Source: a virus
Direction: 5' to 3' (one strand)
Length of the DNA: 39,760 nucleotides
Virus record (IMG/VR): IMGVR_UViG_3300025133_000269
Location: 1-39,760 of that record
Part shown: positions 22,016 through 30,001 of the stretch, piece after piece
How positions within the stretch are numbered: position 1 is the first letter of the stretch
Layout: each line of letters starts with the position of its first letter
Program-made: the position numbers and the translations under genes
Notes under the pieces: model-generated
The model's input: the letters and a program-made list of their open reading frames with translations, nothing else
What the model was told of the DNA's origin: nothing
Database searches by the model: none

Positions 22016-23878
22016 CTAAATGTATTTTACCTCACATGCGCCTCCAGCGCAAGCAATTTCTCCACTTAAATTTGTATTATCTTCGTTTTCAATAATTTTA
22101 GTTAAGTCTATTTCTTTTAATTTTTCTAGCATCCTTTTGTACTCTACTTCAGTACATTCTTCAAATGGGGGTTGTTTATAGATGCCGCCGTGATATGGCA
22201 AAACTGACAACCCATTATAAAATTTACGATTTTTCCACATCCACTCCCCAGTATCTCCCCACTCAAATTCTTTTAAAGATATGGTAGCGGAAATATTATG
22301 AGTATTGTTTCCCCGTTTATGACCCGCCTTTATCCAATTTTGAGAAAACCATTTAACTCTTTCTAATAAAGAAGTGGAGGTTTCCGTTCGCAGAACTGCT
22401 CCAAGAGGTGCCTCCTGGGGAATGGCAATAACTGCGGTGTCGTGAGGTCTAAAATACTCGTCTTCCACTAATTCAGGGTGGTTAATCGCAAGATAATGAT
22501 AAATATCTTCATTTTTACCTACACGAATTCGACGAATATAATATTGAGAGTGCCATGCATGGATGCCGCTTGAGCAACCCAATACAAGAGATGACGTACC
22601 ACTAGGTTTAATGGTTGTCACACGCGAGGCGGTATTAATTCCTAGCAACTTTGCCGCTCGCTCATTTTCAATAGTAGCAACCTGTGCTGCCGCAACCATG
22701 TCCATTTGATGCGTTTTTCCACTTGCAAGACCAGTTAACCCAATGCCCAAAAGTGCCTCTCGTTCGGTAGTCCTTCTCCAAATAGGGCGCAAATAATGAA
22801 AATCAGTATAAGATGCTTGCAGGGTGCCAATAAATGCTGCTGCACGTACACGTTCATTTAAATCCTCCTGTGAGGTGATATTGGAAGTGTTTACTTCGCA
22901 TAAATTACAAAACTGAAAAGGTCTTAATCCGATCTCACAACAAGGGTTGGTTCCCCATTCTTTATCATTAGTGAAATAGATTCCTGGTTCTCCTGCGTTA
23001 GAATTTTGTATCCTGTCCCAAAGTTTCATAAAAAAGGTCTTATCTGCACGATGACGCACCAATACCGCACTATTATTTGCTCGTGCTCTTTGGGGATTTT
23101 TTTCCCACCAATTTGAAGTTTTACATGCAATCATCTCTTCATCGTCAGCAGAAAAAAGTGAAATAAGAGCAGCACGACGGATGCCACCAGCAAGGACAGC
23201 ATCAGCGATATAGCAAACAATATCGTGTACTTCAATGGGTTCTAATTGATCTCCGTTTTCTTTTTCATTTAAAATAGATCTTATCTGACTAATGCAGACT
23301 CTTAACGGTTCAGGTCCCGGTGCTTTACCGCCCGATGTTACAAGTTTTGCTCCCTTGGGTCTAATATCTGAAAAATCAAATTGAATAGTAGAGGTGCCCT
23401 CAAAGTATGAACGCATCAAAACTTTAACTGCATCTGCCCAACCTTCGATTGAATCCCCAATCAAAAACCTTCGTCGGCGGTCGGAGCGCGGTTTTCTAAT
23501 CTCGGGGAGATTTTGCACATGATGTTTCTGCACTGAAAATCCGATGCCGGTTCCACCCAACAATAAAAATAATATTTCGCTAAATGCCCTCCAATCGTCA
23601 ACAGGCAAATATCCGCAATTGTAAACTCTATTGGGACTAATTTCAATAGGTTTGCCCCCAAACTGTAGTGAGCGCATTGAGGGCAATACCTTTTTGTCGT
23701 GTACAAACTGATAAGCATCTTCAATCTGTTTTTCTAAATGGGGGAATTTTTTTAAATGCATCTTTTTATTTCTGTTAACTAACTCCTCCCATGTTTCCCT
23801 TCTGCCTAAGTCCTTATCATATTTAGCGTATTTCATAAAAACTGTAATATCGGATAAAATTTGTTGTGATAGATCCAT
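22016..23878 (-). CDS. Ribonucleotide reductase, class II (adenosylcobalamin-dependent), monomeric type
   Basis: Reduces ribonucleotides to deoxyribonucleotides for phage DNA synthesis, using B12 to make the thiyl radical and so independent of oxygen and of a NrdB subunit. Visible: RVYNCGYLPVDD (one redox Cys), LLLGGTGIGFSVQ, GGKAPGPEPL, GTNPCCEIGLRPFQFCNLCEV with the NPC active-site Cys and Glu, IKPSGTSSLVLG, and the C-terminal redox pair CAGGACE. At 620 residues it is shorter than Lactobacillus RTPR (about 739). No nrdB-like gene is in the window. ATG overlaps the helicase stop as TAATG. Confidence 0.93.
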   Translation of the reverse strand: MDLSQQILSDITVFMKYAKYDKDLGRRETWEELVNRNKKMHLKKFPHLEKQIEDAYQFVHDKKVLPSMRSLQFGGKPIEISPNRVYNCGYLPVDDWRAFSEILFLLLGGTGIGFSVQKHHVQNLPEIRKPRSDRRRRFLIGDSIEGWADAVKVLMRSYFEGTSTIQFDFSDIRPKGAKLVTSGGKAPGPEPLRVCISQIRSILNEKENGDQLEPIEVHDIVCYIADAVLAGGIRRAALISLFSADDEEMIACKTSNWWEKNPQRARANNSAVLVRHRADKTFFMKLWDRIQNSNAGEPGIYFTNDKEWGTNPCCEIGLRPFQFCNLCEVNTSNITSQEDLNERVRAAAFIGTLQASYTDFHYLRPIWRRTTEREALLGIGLTGLASGKTHQMDMVAAAQVATIENERAAKLLGINTASRVTTIKPSGTSSLVLGCSSGIHAWHSQYYIRRIRVGKNEDIYHYLAINHPELVEDEYFRPHDTAVIAIPQEAPLGAVLRTETSTSLLERVKWFSQNWIKAGHKRGNNTHNISATISLKEFEWGDTGEWMWKNRKFYNGLSVLPYHGGIYKQPPFEECTEVEYKRMLEKLKEIDLTKIIENEDNTNLSGEIACAGGACEVKYI

Positions 23879-25257
23879 TATGTCGTTGCCCCTTTGTCTA
23901 TAAATTTTTTATATTTTTTCAACATGAATTTCTGCTTTTCTTCTTGAGATAGTGACGGGGTTATGTTATCACCTTTACTATATTGTTCTATGACTTTGAT
24001 ATCCACATTAGATGGGTCCATAAATATTGAATAGACCAGACCATCTGGTCCGTTTCTATTTTTTGCGATATAAATTCTACCGCCATTTGTTTGTTTGTCT
24101 TCAGTTGTACGAGAAACTGAAAAAATAAAATCTGCTATAAAGCATTTATTAAACGCCTCGGAAATACTCTGCATTGTGATAATTTCAGACTCTAATCCAG
24201 AGCGATTAGTTTGTGATGCGGTCCACCCTGCTACATTGTATTCTTGCATAATTGCTCGCAATTCTTCATAAATGCTTTCTAGTTCTTCCCGCTTCTCTTT
24301 GCGATAGGAGGTAGTTCGCAACAAATCTGCGTAATCTACAATAATCATGTCAGGTTTAAAGGCACCCGTTTGAGTTAATTTAGTAAGATGGGCGCGGATT
24401 GTGTTAGTGGAAGCAGTTTTTGTAGGATACTCTTTAACGATCAACTTTCCTTCTAGTTCTTGAACCTGTTTCCAAATTTCATCTTTATGTTGGTTGAGTG
24501 TGCTAAGAGGAAATCCTGTAAGGCACGAATCATATCGTCGTGCCACCACAGTATCAGATAACTCTAGGGTGTAATGCACAACATTCATCCCGCGCTTCAG
24601 TGCTTCAACACCTAAATGCACTAAAACCATAGACTTGCCACACCCTGTGGGTGCAATAACAACCCCCATTTCTTTTCTACCAGCGCCACCATTTATTATA
24701 TCATCAATTTTTGACCAACCAGTAGAGATGGTACTACGATTTATAAGTTCGTATCGTTTCTCAAAATCAGAGATGAATTTATATCCCTCATTAGACTCTG
24801 CGCCTGCTTTGAGGGCATCATTAATAAGTTTGGAGATTTCGTCAAAAGAAGAATTTTGCAACAAGGAAGTAGACCTGATCATCGCTTCTCTTAATTTTTG
24901 TTTTCTGCAAAAGTCTAATGCCTTATCTTTAACATATCCCGAATTCGCAAGAATATCCATTGACGATAAAGCACGCGCATAATAATCTCGTACTTGCTTT
25001 TGTAAAACTTCATTCTCATCTGAGATGTCAGATTTGAGAATCGTCTTCATGGTTTCATATGAGGGGTGAGCAGTGTAACGTTTCTTATATTCAAATATCT
25101 TCGTGATGAAAACTTGAAGATATTTAAATTCTAAAAATTCTGTGTTTAAGACCTCAAGCATCCGATCCGAAAACTCTCGATCATCTAAAATTAAAAATGT
25201 TAATTCTTCCTGAAAAGATTTTCCGAACTTAGAAAAAGAAACGTTACTGTTGGACAT
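23878..25257 (-). CDS. Replicative DNA helicase, DnaB/T4 gp41 type
   Basis: A 459-residue RecA-fold hexameric helicase for fork unwinding. N-terminal helical domain about 1-165, linker, then RecA-like domain: TGWSKIDDIINGG, Walker A APTGCGKSM (Lys208), HYTLELS, Walker B DMIIVDYADLL (Asp308), TASQTNR sensor and IAKNRNGPDG (arginine-finger region). The start is taken as ATG 25257 (MSNSNVSF) because AGAGG ends 5 bases upstream; the longer frame begins with GTG. A TTGACC-17-TATATT promoter lies upstream. Followed by ribonucleotide reductase with a TAATG overlap. Confidence 0.93.
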   Translation of the reverse strand: MSNSNVSFSKFGKSFQEELTFLILDDREFSDRMLEVLNTEFLEFKYLQVFITKIFEYKKRYTAHPSYETMKTILKSDISDENEVLQKQVRDYYARALSSMDILANSGYVKDKALDFCRKQKLREAMIRSTSLLQNSSFDEISKLINDALKAGAESNEGYKFISDFEKRYELINRSTISTGWSKIDDIINGGAGRKEMGVVIAPTGCGKSMVLVHLGVEALKRGMNVVHYTLELSDTVVARRYDSCLTGFPLSTLNQHKDEIWKQVQELEGKLIVKEYPTKTASTNTIRAHLTKLTQTGAFKPDMIIVDYADLLRTTSYRKEKREELESIYEELRAIMQEYNVAGWTASQTNRSGLESEIITMQSISEAFNKCFIADFIFSVSRTTEDKQTNGGRIYIAKNRNGPDGLVYSIFMDPSNVDIKVIEQYSKGDNITPSLSQEEKQKFMLKKYKKFIDKGATT

Positions 25258-25280
25258 TTGCACCTCTGTAGAGTGGAGTA

Positions 25281-25309
25281 AATATACCCCATAAAAACCT
25301 TCCGGTCAA
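25281..25309 (-). promoter_or_regulatory. Helicase promoter
   Basis: Minus strand TTGACC (25309-25304), 17-bp spacer, TATATT (25286-25281), overlapping the stop of the exonuclease gene. The predicted leader is about 17 bases and includes the AGAGG ribosome site, so this one is not leaderless. Confidence 0.65.
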
Positions 25310-26286
25310 TCATTTTTTTTAGTAGTTGATATTATTGATCTAAATTTTTGAAACATAATTTCCCAATCAAAATTAATTAATCCGTCTTGAGTCAGCATTT
25401 TCATAAATTCAGTATGATTAAAATAAGGAACATGAGATTTAATAGTCTCTCTTATTTCCTTAGTAACAATATAGGATATTTCTGGAGTGTATAATTGCAT
25501 CAAAGCATAATTTAATTCTACTTTCTTTTTTGACGCTAGAATCGAAGAATACACTTTATTTTTTTCTAGATTATCTTCGCATTTGTTAAATATACCGTCT
25601 AAAGTAAGTGTGCTCGATGCGCTCAATTCAGGGAAATTCTTGACCAATGTTTTTAATCCCACACCCCTGACCCCTTCAATATTATCAGATTTATCACCAT
25701 CGATGGCACGAGCAATTGCAAAATTAGTGGGATGAATACTGTATTGCTCTACTACCCTACTTTCGTTTAAAATATCCTTTTGTCCTTTAGGTTTGGGTCT
25801 ATAGAGGATGGTAGTGCTATTGCACAATTGAATAAAGTCTTTATCCGATGAAACAATAATTTTTATTTTTTCTTCTAAATCCTTTAATCCACAGATATAA
25901 CCAATTACATCATCTGCTTCAACATCCTCAACCATAAATTGCATAACGGGAGTCGCATTGAGATAATCTATTGTTTTCTTGATCTGGGTATATTTATTTT
26001 GAGATTCTTCTGAGGAGGAAAGTCCGTTGTATGCCCTGTTAAGTTTGAGGGGTTTTCGACCCTCTTTATATTGCTTCAGTAAAGTGCGGCGTTTTTTTGA
26101 ACCGCCACTCCCGTCCCATACTACTATTATTTGGTGTGGCGCTGTTTCTCTTATTAATTTTTGCAAGGTCTTTAGAAACCCTCGCGTTCCACCAATTGGA
26201 AATCCACCTGCTCCAATTGAAGGGTCCATCACATAATTTCGGATGAAAGTGTTCATAGCATCCACGATGAGAATTTTATTAGTCAT
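25306..26286 (-). CDS. 5'-3' exonuclease / RNase H (FEN/Pol I N-terminal type)
   Basis: A 326-residue flap/5' nuclease like T4 RNase H, expected to remove RNA primers and flaps. Acidic metal ligands appear in order: ILIVDAMNTFIR (Asp9), VVWDGSGGSKKRR (Asp near 60), VEDVEADDVIGY, VSSDKDFIQL and DGDKSDNIEGVRGVG, the last being the helix-hairpin-helix. It supplies the 5' nuclease activity missing from the short family A polymerase. The start is ATG 26286 (MTNKILIV), overlapping the phosphomannomutase stop by 8 bases; a TTG four codons upstream is less likely. Confidence 0.93.
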   Translation of the reverse strand: MTNKILIVDAMNTFIRNYVMDPSIGAGGFPIGGTRGFLKTLQKLIRETAPHQIIVVWDGSGGSKKRRTLLKQYKEGRKPLKLNRAYNGLSSSEESQNKYTQIKKTIDYLNATPVMQFMVEDVEADDVIGYICGLKDLEEKIKIIVSSDKDFIQLCNSTTILYRPKPKGQKDILNESRVVEQYSIHPTNFAIARAIDGDKSDNIEGVRGVGLKTLVKNFPELSASSTLTLDGIFNKCEDNLEKNKVYSSILASKKKVELNYALMQLYTPEISYIVTKEIRETIKSHVPYFNHTEFMKMLTQDGLINFDWEIMFQKFRSIISTTKKND

Positions 26287-27094
26287 TGGTGTTCGCAATC
26301 CTAGTAATAATTTTTTCTACTAACTCCATAGTCTCTTGAGGTCCACTTGTTTGGAACGCGCAATTGGGGTTAGTTTTATTGATACTGTCATATAGCGGTT
26401 TATCATTTCCATTTTTATTTAAGCATCGATCACCAATAAACCACACTTTTTCATTCTCCCTATAGTGAGTTAATGCATAACGCTTATCCCAACCATGGGG
26501 ATAAATGTCAATTGATGTATTGCCCCCTATACTAAATGTTAACTTATCCGCCAATTTTTTAGTTCCAATTAATTTCTCGCACGCATTTATCCGAATATTC
26601 ATTTCTTTATCGGTTTTACAAAACAGATCCCGATCAACGTGATTAGCATCCCGACCGACTGGGCACCAATTAACCATCGAACCTCGATAAGAAATAAAGT
26701 TCCCTGTCAATACGTGATCATGGGCGTAAGACGAAAGCGCGTAATGATACTGCTGTGCTGTTAATTCATTTATTAGAGAGCGATATAAATCCTTTCCGAT
26801 AAATTCTCTCATATCTAAAGAAAACACCTTTTCCCATTTTTCATTTTCCCAAACGTATTTCTGTGTGCCGTTACAGGGCATGATAATTAAATCTCGTAAC
26901 CACAATTCGTTGTAGTGATTAAACATATACCCACATTGTTCCCTAATATATTCAAAGGGACTACCAGAAACAATCCCAATAGATGCATAGTTAGATAACA
27001 ATCCCAAGGCATCAACCATTTCTTGATTCATCGATTTACGCGGAGGGGTAAGTGTCCCGTCCATATCAAATAAAACTACATTCTTCATATTCAT
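26279..27094 (-). CDS. Phosphomannomutase, eukaryote-type HAD (PMM family)
   Basis: Interconverts mannose-6-phosphate and mannose-1-phosphate. It is a HAD-superfamily enzyme of the PMM1/PMM2 type, not the usual bacterial alpha-phosphohexomutase. Motifs: LFDMDGTLTPPR (nucleophile Asp and the next Asp), GIVSGSPFEYIREQ, the cap FISYRGSMVNWCPVGRD, then KLTFSIGGNTSIDIYPHGWD and KRYAL, and WFIGDRCLNKNGNDKPLYD. The PMM-specific GWDKRY and GND parts are clear. The start is ATG 27094 or 27088; upstream TTG starts are ignored. It sits between recA and the exonuclease; a hairpin separates it from recA. Confidence 0.92.
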   Translation of the reverse strand: MNMKNVVLFDMDGTLTPPRKSMNQEMVDALGLLSNYASIGIVSGSPFEYIREQCGYMFNHYNELWLRDLIIMPCNGTQKYVWENEKWEKVFSLDMREFIGKDLYRSLINELTAQQYHYALSSYAHDHVLTGNFISYRGSMVNWCPVGRDANHVDRDLFCKTDKEMNIRINACEKLIGTKKLADKLTFSIGGNTSIDIYPHGWDKRYALTHYRENEKVWFIGDRCLNKNGNDKPLYDSINKTNPNCAFQTSGPQETMELVEKIITRIANTND

Positions 27095-27102
27095 TATCCA
27101 AT

Positions 27103-27127
27103 GGAGGGCACCCCGCAAGGTGCCCCC
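27103..27127 (-). other. GC-rich intercistronic hairpin between recA and phosphomannomutase
   Basis: GGGCACC/GGTGCCC (27106-27112 with 27119-27125), extended on the RNA by a G-U and a G-C pair, with a 6-base loop. There is no T-tract on either side, so it is not a standard terminator; its 3' arm ends about 9 bases before the next ATG and could limit ribosome access or protect upstream mRNA. Confidence 0.5.
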
Positions 27128-27138
27128 ACATTAATTTA

Positions 27139-28257
27139 TTACCGAGACGCAGATTTAGAAGTGCCCTCATCTGATTCATAGAAGTTGGAAGCATCCACCT
27201 CTCTAGCATCAAATTTTCTAATAACTTCTTCATCCATAATATCTAAAACTATTTGTTTAAACTTATCATCTTTCTTTACTAAATCCCCAAATTGAGATCC
27301 AGTAAATTTTTTATCATACCCCTCCAGTTTAAACCAAGCACCTGCATTTGTCAATCGATTTGATGGTTTTATTGCGTCTAACCAACTTTCTTCATCGAGG
27401 ATACCAATTTTTTCATGATCGCCCCAAATGATTTTAAAATCACAAGTGCGACCCTCCGTACCGTACCTAGATTTTTTAAGTTTTGCCTTAACCAAAGTAC
27501 CAATTCGATAACCTTTATCATCTTCTACAAAAGTCTTAGATGAATTGGAGCGAGTTAACCAAATTCTTAAAGAATAATTATATATCGCTGCCATGCCCCC
27601 CGGTGTAAAATAGGGGTCTAATTTCTGTTCCCAAATGTTACTTGTAATTTTCGTCTTCAGTTGATTAAGCACTAAAAAAGTTGATTGAGAATCCCCAATA
27701 GGTTGTACCAACTTTGCCAAACCCTTTGATAATACCCTTGGTCTAACTGCCATTGAAGATTGAGGATTAAAATCCCCCTCTACATCAGATTTGGAAGGCG
27801 TATTTGCTAAAGAGTCCCAGATAAAGAGAAACTTTTCGCCTGTAACTAAACAACTTTCAATCATTTCCAACACCTGTTCAACCCATTGTGCCTGAAGATA
27901 TATTACCCCATTTTCCGAAGTAATATCGCAACCAGAGTTTTCTAAAAATGCTGGATCTTGAGCATTCTCTGAGTCAAAGTAGATTACTTTAATGCCCATT
28001 TTTTGAGCATTCGCAGCGAGTTGTGCTGCCATGTAAGACTTGCCGGAAGCACTTAATCCAGCAATTTCCGTGATTTTTCCCACTGGGATACCAGCAAGTT
28101 TTCCACGACATATAATTGAATCTAAATAGCGAGAACCCGTTGAGATCCACTCTTTCACTTCAGTGGGATTTTCTGCCTCAAGGGTATGGGCAATATTTCT
28201 ACCTGCTTTTTTATTTAACATCTTCGCAATATCGGAAGATGATATTTTTCCTGTCAT
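27139..28257 (-). CDS. RecA/UvsX recombinase
   Basis: A 372-residue strand-exchange ATPase for recombination-dependent replication and repair. Walker A GLSASGKS (67-74), YFDSENA, Walker B FLFIWDSL (143-150), the L1-region PSKSDVEGDFNPQSSMAVR and FLVLNQLKTKI are typical of UvsX-like phage RecA proteins; a KKSRYGTEG segment follows later in the domain. The C-terminal 90 residues form an acidic tail. GGAG lies upstream in a very AT-rich leader. It follows a strong terminator behind the ssDNA-binding protein gene, so it probably has its own promoter, which I could not pin down. Confidence 0.95.
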   Translation of the reverse strand: MTGKISSSDIAKMLNKKAGRNIAHTLEAENPTEVKEWISTGSRYLDSIICRGKLAGIPVGKITEIAGLSASGKSYMAAQLAANAQKMGIKVIYFDSENAQDPAFLENSGCDITSENGVIYLQAQWVEQVLEMIESCLVTGEKFLFIWDSLANTPSKSDVEGDFNPQSSMAVRPRVLSKGLAKLVQPIGDSQSTFLVLNQLKTKITSNIWEQKLDPYFTPGGMAAIYNYSLRIWLTRSNSSKTFVEDDKGYRIGTLVKAKLKKSRYGTEGRTCDFKIIWGDHEKIGILDEESWLDAIKPSNRLTNAGAWFKLEGYDKKFTGSQFGDLVKKDDKFKQIVLDIMDEEVIRKFDAREVDASNFYESDEGTSKSASR

Positions 28258-28307
28258 ATAATATTTTCTCCTAAATTTATATTTTTTATTTTATTCATTT
28301 CATTTGT

Positions 28308-28348
28308 TAAAAAAAAAGACCACCATCACGTTAATGACAGTGGTCTTT
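28308..28348 (-). terminator. Strong intrinsic terminator after the ssDNA-binding protein gene
   Basis: On the minus strand AAAGACCAC (28348-28340) pairs with GTGGTCTTT (28323-28315), with further internal pairing to a small TAAC loop, then a continuous U-run (28314-28309). It lies 30 bases after the stop at 28378 and would uncouple the SSB gene from recA. The gap 28258-28377 holds this terminator and an AT-rich leader only. Confidence 0.85.
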
Positions 28349-28377
28349 GATCATTGTATATATTCTACCTAAATTTC

Positions 28378-29109
28378 TTAAGCAGTTAATTCCTGAATTG
28401 CAGCATCAACAGTGCTGATGACAGAGGTATCTTCAAGAGGACCCGTAGACGGACTCAGAAAGGATTCAAGAATTGCCTTTAAATCTGAAAAAGATTTTTG
28501 CTGAAACTGCTCATCAATATTAGGAATATTTTTGAGTGCTGCTGCAATTTCCTTTTTCGACGTTAATAGTGCCGATGACTTACGCTTGGGAACCAAGTTC
28601 GTTTGCGGATAAGCACCTTTAGTCTTTGGTAACGTATATGTAAGTGACAGGTCAACACCCTCATCTACATGAGTAATATCACCATAATCGGGATTAAGAA
28701 CAAGTCCAAGAAGATTCTCGTAAATTGTCTTTCCGTATCCCCACAGACGTACACCTGCCGCTTCTTCACCACGTACAATTACTGGTGAGAAGAAACGTTG
28801 GCGAACAAAAAGTGACTTTGCCATCTTTTTACTCTCCGATGATTCTTCTTGCCAAAGTGAACTTGCAAATTCACAAATGGGGCAATTATCGCCAAATTGT
28901 CGTTTGGGACAAAGAACGCCCCCTCGTGCGCCTTCTCCTAAATTATAATGAAAATGGAACACCTTAAATGGATCACCATCAGCGGTCGGTACAATACGAA
29001 TATCTTGTTCACCTTCCATTGGTTTCCAGAAGGTGCCATCTCTTTTGGATTTTCCTCCGTCTTCTAGTTCTTGAAGTTTTGCCTTCATTTTTGCTAAATC
29101 TAATGCCAT
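28378..29109 (-). CDS. Single-stranded DNA-binding protein, T4 gp32-like
   Basis: A 243-residue gp32-type SSB that coats single strands at the fork and interacts with helicase, recombinase and polymerase. N-terminal basic helix (MALDLAKMKAKLQELEDGGK), then the OB-fold: FWKPMEGEQDIRIVP, zinc site from HFHYN (His52/54), Cys67, Cys76 and Cys79 (the last three in LCPKRQFGDNCPIC), and FVRQRFFSPVIVRG. The C terminus has a moderately acidic tail. Zinc ligand order His-Cys-Cys-Cys equals gp32. Followed by a strong terminator, which fits high, separate expression. AGGAGA lies upstream. Confidence 0.9.
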   Translation of the reverse strand: MALDLAKMKAKLQELEDGGKSKRDGTFWKPMEGEQDIRIVPTADGDPFKVFHFHYNLGEGARGGVLCPKRQFGDNCPICEFASSLWQEESSESKKMAKSLFVRQRFFSPVIVRGEEAAGVRLWGYGKTIYENLLGLVLNPDYGDITHVDEGVDLSLTYTLPKTKGAYPQTNLVPKRKSSALLTSKKEIAAALKNIPNIDEQFQQKSFSDLKAILESFLSPSTGPLEDTSVISTVDAAIQELTA

Positions 29110-29170
29110 ATCGTTTTTTTCTCCTAGTTTATTTTAAGGTAAAGTCAGTAACTATCCTGACCCTCCAGAT

Positions 29171-30001
29171 TTATTGTTGTATTATTGACGTACTTTGAAT
29201 ACAATACAAATAATTTTGTTCATAATTCGTTTCATATACGCCATATGTTACCCTCTTGATAACTTCTTTTTTCTTATTAATATTATTTTTTATATCCGAT
29301 AAAAGAGACTGATTTGATTCAATTTCTGCTTTATCATAAGCATAATAGTAATCCATATCCGACACATTGTCAAGAGAAAAAAACAAATTTTCTTCTCCTG
29401 CTTCTAAATCGCAAATGCCAAATGTAGATATTCTCACGCCTACAGGTTTTTGATCAAATGTATTAAATAACGGGTCATTATTTTTATAAACATTAATCAT
29501 ATGAAGGGTCGAAACAATTGTTTCATTAATATTATTATAATAATCCCTAATTGGCAAACCCCCCAAAATTCTCTCAATTTCTGAATTAGAGACGAGGATT
29601 AAATTGTAGAATAATCCAGACCGCGCATATTGTTGAAAAACTCCATAACTCATAGATTCTAATTTAGACTGAGTTTCATTCAAGAGCGATAATTCAGGTC
29701 GAATATACAAAACAGTAATTTGGTTCTTTTTTAAGGATTCTAAAATCCTCAAAGCATAAGAACTCACTTTTCCGCCGCCCGCCATCACAAAAAGAACATC
29801 ACCTGTGATACCCTTCAAAAAAGAACGCGGAGAGGGTAATTTTTGTTCATAATCTTCCAATTTTTCATAAGTTCTTAGAGGGAAGTTACCCTTACCCTTC
29901 TTTAACCCCACATCAAATTTATAGCAAGAATACTGAGGGTATTGAGAAAAGAGATCTACAATCTTACATCCAGCATTTCCTAGTCCAATAACAGTTGTCA
30001 T
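29171..30001 (-). CDS. FtsZ/tubulin-superfamily GTPase-like protein, 276 aa
   Basis: Resembles the GTP-binding domain of FtsZ/tubulins. IGLGNAGCKIVDLF (5-18) fits the T1 glycine loop at the start of the fold; DVLFVMAGGGKVSSYALRI (68-86) sits where FtsZ has the GGGTGTG signature, but reads GGGKVSS; QITVLYIRPEL matches the strand after it; and YNLILVSNSEIERILGG followed by IRDYYNNINE fits the T6 loop and H6/H7 helix of FtsZ (DTLIVIPNDRLL...DAF). A short domain follows with no clear catalytic T7 acidic residue. It may form filaments, like PhuZ, or have lost GTPase activity. The start overlaps the polymerase stop as ATGA and has GGAGATAAA before it. Confidence 0.7.
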   Translation of the reverse strand: MTTVIGLGNAGCKIVDLFSQYPQYSCYKFDVGLKKGKGNFPLRTYEKLEDYEQKLPSPRSFLKGITGDVLFVMAGGGKVSSYALRILESLKKNQITVLYIRPELSLLNETQSKLESMSYGVFQQYARSGLFYNLILVSNSEIERILGGLPIRDYYNNINETIVSTLHMINVYKNNDPLFNTFDQKPVGVRISTFGICDLEAGEENLFFSLDNVSDMDYYYAYDKAEIESNQSLLSDIKNNINKKKEVIKRVTYGVYETNYEQNYLYCIQSTSIIQQ

